Part shown: positions 57,842-64,000 of the stretch, in pieces
Layout of the letters: each line of letters begins with the position of its first letter
Numbering within the stretch: position 1 is the first letter of the stretch
Source of the DNA: Cercis canadensis
Taxonomy: Eukaryota > Streptophyta > Magnoliopsida > Fabales > Fabaceae
DNA: 64,000 nt
Direction of reading: 5' to 3'
Assembly: GCA_003255065.1 (NCBI GenBank)
Contig: QAOA01005043.1
Location: 28,693 to 92,692 of the forward strand
Position numbers and translations under genes: made by a program
The notes under the pieces: model-generated
What the model was told of the DNA's origin: nothing
Seen by the model: the letters and a program-made list of their open reading frames with translations, nothing else
Databases searched by the model: none

Positions 57842-59317
57842 ATGACAAAGCGTACTGCTGACTCACAACCTCGCCGGGAGAAATTGAAGACTAGGAAGAA
57901 CCGTCCAAACCCTCCCGAGTCCCCTTCTCCACCTGTGAAGAAGAGAAGATCAGGAGCAGCTGACACCTCAGTTCACCCATTCCTCAGACTCCAAGGGGCG
58001 GAGCACCAGGAGCGGCTGGCCAAGCTCTCCACAAAGCCGTTCGAACCTAGCCGATACCCGGTATGGCTAGTGTTGCAGGAGCTTGGCATCGATGAGGAGA
58101 TTCGCCAACTCCTCAGTCCAGGTCAGTGGGGCAACATCTTCGAGCTCCAGGAACCGGTATATAGAGAACTCACCCTGGAGTTTCTCGCCACTGTCGAGGT
58201 CAACACCACGTTCACACCAATCAACTCCACGTGGTATGAACCCGACAGTATCCGGTTCCGTCTTGGCGGTTTCATGCATAGCATGAACCTTCAAGAATTC
58301 ACCGAGGCAGCAGGGTTAGCTGGACAACCCTCTGCCACAATCAGGCCTGAGAACACCTTCCTTTTAGACTGGGCCTTCACCAGCGAAGACCCGGCAGAAT
58401 GCTGGCTCGAAGTGAGCACTGAAGCCACTTACGAGGCCAAGCGGTCCAAGGCATCCACTCTCCGGTCACCAGCACTCAGATACATCCACAAGCTGCTGGT
58501 GCACTCACTGAACGCCAGAAGGGAGAGCACAGGCGTCGTGAGTAAGAGGAACCTCTTCTTTCTCCGATGCATAAAGGAGAAGAGGCATTGCCACCTGGGA
58601 TACGCCTTCATTCACCTGATCAAGGGCTATCTCCATCGGGGCAACTTTGGAGCCATCGGCGGAGGATCAGTCATCACTCGCGTTGCGCGCCACCTGGATC
58701 ACGACCCACTGCTCAGCTGGGAGTGCCACGCTTGTCGACCTTTGCTTCTGGGCATGGACACCCTGAGGGCGATGGGGATGGTGGCGCGCCGTACTGACAG
58801 CCAGGGCACCTACTTTGCCCTGGCCGGTGCTCCACAGCGAGATGTGCCTGGCAGCCCTGCAGCGCCAGAGAGGGCGGCACCGATGAACGATGCACCACCA
58901 CCACCACCACAACCTGAAGAACCATCGGCGGAGGAGCCGAGCACATCCGCACCTCTCCCGCCACAATCCCCTCCTACTATCCCGTCCACTGAAGCTGACG
59001 AGGAAGATACAAAACCAACAGCATTGGAGAGGCAGTTAGCTCGGATTGAGGTTGAAGTAGACGGCACAAGAACCCGAGTCAACCGCCTCATTCTAGACAA
59101 CCGGCGGGAGAGGCACCATAGGCATCAGTGGATGTCCTATGAGCTGGCACATCACCAGTTGGAGCAATCCACTCTACAGATGATGTGTCAGTCCCTGGGA
59201 CTCCACCCACCACCACCACCTCGGCCGCCTACCTTTCAAGACCCGGCGGACGATGCCGACATCGCCCCGTCGGTAGAACACATTCGGCCGCCGCGCACCT
59301 CATCCCGCCATCCATAG
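57842..59317 (+). CDS. Athila env-like / ORF-1-type protein
   Basis: 491 residues from ATG at 57842, just after a T-run/CAG acceptor. Basic N-terminus with a likely nuclear signal (KKRRSG near 33 and REKLKTRKNR); globular part about 50-330 with PVYRELTLEFLATVEV and SIRFRLGGFMHSMNLQEF, the pattern of the plant-transposon domain found in the third gene of Athila elements; Pro/Glu-rich linker about 335-390; probable coiled coil about 395-455 (LERQLARIEVEVDGTRTRVN); Pro-rich tail. I see no signal peptide, membrane helix or cleavage site, so calling it an envelope is by position only. Its codon use is more GC-rich than that of gag-pol. Confidence 0.8.
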   Translation: MTKRTADSQPRREKLKTRKNRPNPPESPSPPVKKRRSGAADTSVHPFLRLQGAEHQERLAKLSTKPFEPSRYPVWLVLQELGIDEEIRQLLSPGQWGNIFELQEPVYRELTLEFLATVEVNTTFTPINSTWYEPDSIRFRLGGFMHSMNLQEFTEAAGLAGQPSATIRPENTFLLDWAFTSEDPAECWLEVSTEATYEAKRSKASTLRSPALRYIHKLLVHSLNARRESTGVVSKRNLFFLRCIKEKRHCHLGYAFIHLIKGYLHRGNFGAIGGGSVITRVARHLDHDPLLSWECHACRPLLLGMDTLRAMGMVARRTDSQGTYFALAGAPQRDVPGSPAAPERAAPMNDAPPPPPQPEEPSAEEPSTSAPLPPQSPPTIPSTEADEEDTKPTALERQLARIEVEVDGTRTRVNRLILDNRRERHHRHQWMSYELAHHQLEQSTLQMMCQSLGLHPPPPPRPPTFQDPADDADIAPSVEHIRPPRTSSRHP

Positions 59318-60298
59318 CCTGACTCGCCGGCATCCTCCGAGCACCATTCTGAACCATCATCCAGGGAGTAGTTCCAACTATTCTCTCATTTTTGTTCTTT
59401 CATTCTTTCATATTATTTTGCCTGATTGCTTCTATTTATGCCTCCACTTTATACTTTTATGCCATTCATTGTGGACAATGCATGATTTAAGTGTGGGGGG
59501 GTAGAATAGTACAAGACTAGATGTAGATATTTGCATGTGAATCCTCTAGCATGTGGAACGGGAACATTGTGTCTCTGGAATTTCCTGGATGACTTGTTTT
59601 TAAATTGGTACTTAAATCTTTTAATGCCAAGTAGTCTACCTTGAGGCTTGCTGTGTTAGGAAGTAACTAATGAGGTGTAATAGACTTAGGAATGCTAGAA
59701 ATTTGTTTATGCTAGCTAAACTTGAGGTTTGTAGTTAGAATACCCTGTGCTGAGTACTGATTTTCCTGCTGTTTTGTTTTAGTTTGAAAAAAAAAAAAAA
59801 AAAACTGCATTATTTGTTCTTGAGTGGTGATCTATGATGAGCATAGTGGGGCTCTGCTCCTCTACCTTCTGTGCCTGAAACTGGAGAAGGATATGAGTAT
59901 GCCAATGAAGCATAACTAGTTGAATGTGGGTCGCAGGCAATGACAATACACCACATCCTAGGACCCCTAACTATGCAAGAAAAGAAAAGAAAAGAAAAGG
60001 AAAGAAAAAGAGAAAGAGAGGAAAGAATAGTTCTTGAGTACTTAGATTATTGTGTTGTTATTTTTGCCTGTTAGTAGAATAGAGTATTAAGCACAGGGTA
60101 ATTCTTTCTATTTACTGAGAGTGTAGCTGAGGCAAACTGTTTAGTGATGACTGAGTCCATAAGCTGAATTAGAAACTGAATAATGCAGCAGCTCATTGTA
60201 GGGTGCCTAGCATATATTTTTGTAGAAATGAAATATTCTGTCCAAGGAGAACACCTAAGGCACATGTTCTAATTTCCATTGCTTGAGGACAAGCAAAT
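59318..60298 (+). other. Athila 3' untranslated region
   Basis: Non-coding. It contains a polypurine-like TTAAGTGTGGGGGGGTAG (59487-59504) resembling the terminal one, an A-run (59789-59806) and a GAAAA-type repeat (59978-60025). Confidence 0.6.
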
Positions 60299-60317
60299 GT
60301 CTAAGTGTGGGGGTGTT
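60299..60317 (+). promoter_or_regulatory. Polypurine tract before LTR2
   Basis: TCTAAGTGTGGGGGTGTT directly abuts the LTR start TGATAC. The position and purine bias fit the plus-strand primer. Confidence 0.65.
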
Positions 60318-61889
60318 TGATACTTGTCTTTTAGAACTATACAATCCATGTTTTAATACTGAATTTTTACCTGCATTGCAAGCAAATTCTCTATAAACAT
60401 GGTGTTTAATCCATGAATTCGTTTTGACAGGTACCAAGATGGGTAATTTGGAAATGAGAAGAATTTGGCAGCATTTCATGGAGAAAATGGCAATGACAGC
60501 AGCATTCTACCAAGTTTTCTGCTAGACACGGGCAGTAACACGGCCGTGTGTACCCCGTGTCTACCATCCAGAGGCTACTGCTCAAGCTCAAGGACAAACA
60601 CGGCCTCAGACAGGAACAGACACGGCCGTGTCCAAGGCCGTGTTGATCAAGCAGAATGTCCAAGAGAACAAAGGCCCAGGCTAAGGGCAAACACGGTCAA
60701 GAAAAGAGAAGAACACGGTCGTGTGAGGGGCCGTGTTGAACAGGCAGAGGCTGCAAAGTCAAGACACGCCCAGGCCAAAGAAGAGCACGGGCCATGTCTG
60801 AGAGACACGGCCGTGATCAGAAAGGAACACGGGCGTGTCAGAGCCCGTGTTCGATGTCCAGAAATGCAACTTAAGTGACACGCCCAGGACCAGAAAAGGA
60901 ACACGGCCGTGTTAGGGCCGTGTTCGAGCTATTTTTGACCAAATGACCTAATCCTGCACAAGTATAAAAAGGGAAATCTGATGCATGGCAAGAGGAGGCG
61001 GTACTTGGGAAGAAAAAGAGCAGAAGAACTAGAGAGCAAGGGGCAGCAATCGGAACTGGATCGTCATAGAGTTTCTTCTTCTTCTTTTCTTTTCATCTCA
61101 TGTTGAATACTGATTTATTTTTATTGAATTCAAGTATGAGTAGCTAAATTCTTATTGTTAGGGGTTTGATGTAATTCATTTGTAATGAAGTTTCAATATT
61201 GAATAAACTTGTTTTAGTACAACTTCTTTTGTTGAATAGAATTTACTGTTCTTAATGCCTTTAAATGCTTAGCTACCATTTGAATGGTTAAGAGATTCGG
61301 TTCAACACTAGGAATAGTAAGATCCGGATGTGCTCTATAAATTCTGTCCTAAATTGAGTTAATCTAGGGATAGATAACTTCGTTTAGGTGGTATTAGATT
61401 AATTTCCTAGAACCAAATCCCCTAAATTAATTGGTTGTAACAAGGAATTGGGCAAGTAATTAGTATAGGGAGGATTGTATCACCAAGGAATTGGGTTCAA
61501 TCACTTTAAGGAAATGAACCAACAACAAAGGAATTGTAACTGAAATAAGTAGTCCAGTATTGATTCTGAGATTACCTTGTCTATGAGGAAATCGAATTGC
61601 AAGTGAATGAAATCAACCCCTAACCTTTCTCATTCTTATTACAAATCTCACATTTAGATTGTCTCTTAAAGATTGTTACTATATTGTTGGAATTTTGTAC
61701 TTAGTGTCATTTAGTTAATTGCAGCAGCTCATTCCAGGGCTGCCTTCAATCCAAATCAATTATCCTTCCGAATAGAATCTTTATTGGTGAAATTGGTAAT
61801 TGCTAGCCTTAATCCTCGTGGGAACGATACTCTACTCATTACTATATTACTTGTGTGACCCGGTATACTTGCCGGAAAAAGTCCCATCA
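60318..61889 (+). mobile_element. Athila LTR2 (3' LTR)
   Basis: 1572 bp, same ends as LTR1 and only a few percent different by eye. TATA box near 60963. Confidence 0.92.
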
Positions 61890-62005
61890 GGTGCCTTGCA
61901 TAATTTTTTGTAGAAATTGAATTGTCTGTCCAGGGAGAGCATCTAAGGCACATGTTCTAGTTTTCATTGCTTGAGGACAAGCAAATGTCTAAGTGTGGGA
62001 GAATT
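61890..62005 (+). mobile_element. Leftover internal 3' end of a second Athila element
   Basis: 116 bp homologous to the end of the internal region (about 60204-60317: GGTGCC...GCATA, GGCACATGTTCTA, ATTGCTTGAGGACAAGCAAATG, AAGTGTGGG). The rest of that element's internal region is missing. Confidence 0.85.
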
Positions 62006-63570
62006 TGATACTTGTCTTTTAGGACTATAAAATCCATGCTTTAATACTGAATTCTTACCTGCATTGTGAGTAAATCCTCTCTAAACATGGTGTTTAATCC
62101 ATAAATTGGCTTTGACAGGTACAAAGATGGGTAATCAGGAAATGAAAGGAATCTGGAAGCAATCCATGGAGAAAATGGCAAGGAAAGCAACCTTACACCA
62201 AGTTTTTAGGTAGACACGGGCTGGAACACGGCCGTGTGTACCCCGTGTCTAACATCCAGAGGCTACTGCTCAAGCTTATGGACAAACACAGCCTCAGACA
62301 AGAACAGACACGGTTGTGTTCAAGGCCATGTTGATCAAGCAGAATGTCCAAGAGAACAAATACTAAGTCTAAGGGCAAACACGGTCAAGGCAAGAGAAGA
62401 ACACGACCGTGTTGAATAGGCAGAGGCTACAAAGAAAGGACACGCCCAGACCAGAGAAGAGCACGGGCCATGTCTAAGCGACATAGCCAGGACCAGAAAA
62501 GAACACGGCCGTGTATGAGCCCGTGTTCAATGACCAAAAATGCAACATAAGTGACACGCCCATGTCCAGAAAAGGAACACGGCCGTGTCAGAGCCGTGTT
62601 CGAGCTATTTTTGACCAAATGACCTAATTCTGCACAAGTATAAAAGGAAATCTTATGCATGTGTCAGAGGAGGCCGTACTTGGGAAGAAAAGGGGCAGAA
62701 GAACTAGAAGAGGAAGGGGAGCAATTGCGACTGGATCGTCATAGAGTTTCTTCTTCTTCTTCTTCTTCTTTTCATCTCATGTTGAACTTTACCTATTTGC
62801 TTTTATTGAATTCAAGTATGAGTAGCTAAATTCTTAGTGTTAGGGGTTTGATGTAATTCAATTATAATGAGGTTTCAAGATTGAATAAACTTGTTTTAGT
62901 ACAAATTCTTTTGTTGAATGAAATTTACTGTTATTAATGTCTTTAAATGCTTAGCTACATTTGAATGGTTGAAAGATTCGTTTCAATACTATGAATAGTA
63001 AGATCCAAATGTGCTCTGTAAATTCTGTCCTAAATTGAGTTAATCTAGGAATAGATAACTTCGTTTAGGTGGTATTAGATTAATTTCCTAGAACCAAATC
63101 ACCGATTAATTAGTTGTGTCAAGGAATTGGACAAGTAATTGGTATAGGGAGGATTGTTTCACCAAGGAATTGGGTTCAATCACATTAAGGAAATAAACCA
63201 ACAACAAAGGAATTGTAACTGAAATAAGTAGTTTAGTATTGTTTCTGAGATTACCTTGTCTATGAGGTAATCGAATTTGCAAGTGAATGAAATCAACCCC
63301 TAACCTTTCTCCTTCTTATTATCAATTTCACATTTAGATTGTTTCTTAAAGATTGTTACAATATTGCTCAAGTTTTGTTACTTAGTTTGTTACTTAGTTA
63401 ATTACAGCTGCTCATTCTTGGGCTGCCTTCAATCCAAACCATTTATCTTTTGAAATAGAATCTTTATTGGTAAAATTGGTAGTTGCTAGCTTTAATCCTT
63501 GTGGGAACGATACTCTACTCACTATTATATTACTTGTGACCCAGTATACTTGCCGGAAAAAGTCCCATCA
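62006..63570 (+). mobile_element. Athila LTR3 (older copy)
   Basis: 1565 bp, TGATACTTG...GTCCCATCA. It is clearly more diverged from LTR1 and LTR2 than they are from each other. Its TATA box is near 62639. Its right end abuts a terpene synthase exon. Confidence 0.9.
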
Positions 63571-63857
63571 GTGAAGCAGCAAGTTCAATAGTGTGCTACA
63601 TGCATGAAATTGGTAATAGTGAGGAGCATGCGTACAAAAGCATACGCAGTTTGCTTGATGAAACATGGAAGAAGATGAACAAAGTGCGAGTCATAGATTC
63701 TCTATTCACAAAAACTTTCAAAGATACAGCAATCAACCTTGCTCGAATTTTTCAGTGCACATATCTAAATGGAAACCGGCATGGAACCCCGGATACCAGA
63801 TTAAAAAACCGAATTCGATGCTTGATAATTGTACTCATTACACTTAAGAATATATAA
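63571..63857 (+). pseudogene. Terpene synthase last-exon fragment
   Basis: From the LTR3 edge the frame reads EAASSIVCYMHEIGNSEEHA, then SLLDETWKKMNK, INLARIFQCTY, and DTRLKNRI, ending ITLKNI and a stop. This is the C-terminal alpha-domain of a plant terpene synthase (probably TPS-b type), from just after the NSE/DTE metal-binding region to the end. Such enzymes ionise prenyl diphosphates to make terpenes. Upstream exons, including the DDxxD motif, are absent to the left; about 15 kb of Athila sequence precedes it. The remaining frame has no stop, so the break is the insertion itself or an associated deletion. Confidence 0.85.
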
Positions 63858-64000
63858 CACCATATTTGTAACATTAAAATTTCTCGAATATTATTATTTA
63901 TATAAAAATGTTTTATAAAATTTATTTGGAATCATATAAATTTAAAAATATAATCAGTTTAAAACTATATTGCACAGTTACTAATACGAGTTTTGTATTC

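Larger units (their letters stand above)
48591..61889 (+). mobile_element. Athila-lineage Ty3/gypsy element, 13.3 kb
   Basis: LTR1 (48591-50161), tRNA-Asp primer site, uninterrupted gag-pol (50329-55767), dyad-motif array, internal leader with intron, env-like gene (57842-59317), polypurine-like tract, LTR2 (60318-61889). The two LTRs differ at only a few percent of sites by eye, so insertion was fairly recent. The expected 5-bp duplication is missing: ATTAT precedes LTR1 and GGTGC follows LTR2. Confidence 0.92.

Noticed and set aside
57842-59317. True retroviral envelope protein
   Set aside because: No signal peptide, membrane anchor or cleavage site; nuclear-type basic motifs and a coiled coil instead. 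Kept as env-like by position only.
61890-62005. Second target-site or nested-insertion flank of LTR2
   Set aside because: The 116 bp matches the Athila internal 3' end, so it belongs to another element rather than to host flank.

Overview
The window is nuclear DNA from a flowering plant, almost certainly a eudicot and probably a woody rosid. It is AT-rich, has spliced genes, carries a TIR-NBS-LRR (TNL) resistance-gene family (absent from grasses), and contains plant-type cytochrome P450s, a terpene synthase fragment and several classes of plant retrotransposon. The species cannot be named from sequence alone. Three isolated N characters (10984, 36727, 57718) show that this is a draft assembly.

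Layout, left to right. 1-6346: most of a Tat-lineage Ty3/gypsy retrotransposon on the minus strand (39-bp tandem array, uninterrupted gag-pol with two RNase H domains, PBS, 5' LTR); its other LTR lies beyond the left edge. It sits inside an exon of a TNL gene whose 3' end continues at 6347-7174 and is followed by an unusual LRR/acidic/transmembrane exon (to 8138). 8.4-19.9 kb: gene-poor DNA made of segmental duplications, a LINE tail and SINE-like heads. 19.9-20.9 kb: a CYP71D-type P450 pseudogene (minus). 23.1-25.7 kb: the only intact-looking host gene, a nine-exon CYP87-type P450 (plus). 29.6-30.3 kb: a G-rich hAT-like MITE. 32.2-33.5 kb: a probable LTR remnant. 35.2-42.0 kb: a second copy of the TNL tail region, then a broken TNL gene. 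42.8-48.4 kb: an Athila-type solo LTR, two MITEs and a complete miniature LTR element (TRIM). 48.6-63.6 kb: a 13.3-kb Athila element with uninterrupted gag-pol and env-like frames, followed by a leftover internal fragment and a third, older LTR that abuts a terpene synthase last exon (63571-63857).

Working together: the host genes belong to two themes, immune receptors (a TNL cluster that has duplicated, decayed and been hit by a Tat element) and specialised metabolism (CYP71D relic, CYP87 gene, terpene synthase relic). Most of the rest is transposon-derived. The most unusual items are arrays of an ACACGGCCGTGT dyad placed both in the Athila LTR U3 and before the internal leader of its env-like gene; a duplicated acidic-plus-transmembrane exon that can be spliced in frame onto a TNL C-terminal domain; and a CYP87 gene with intact splicing whose I-helix acid-alcohol pair is replaced by Val-Ala.
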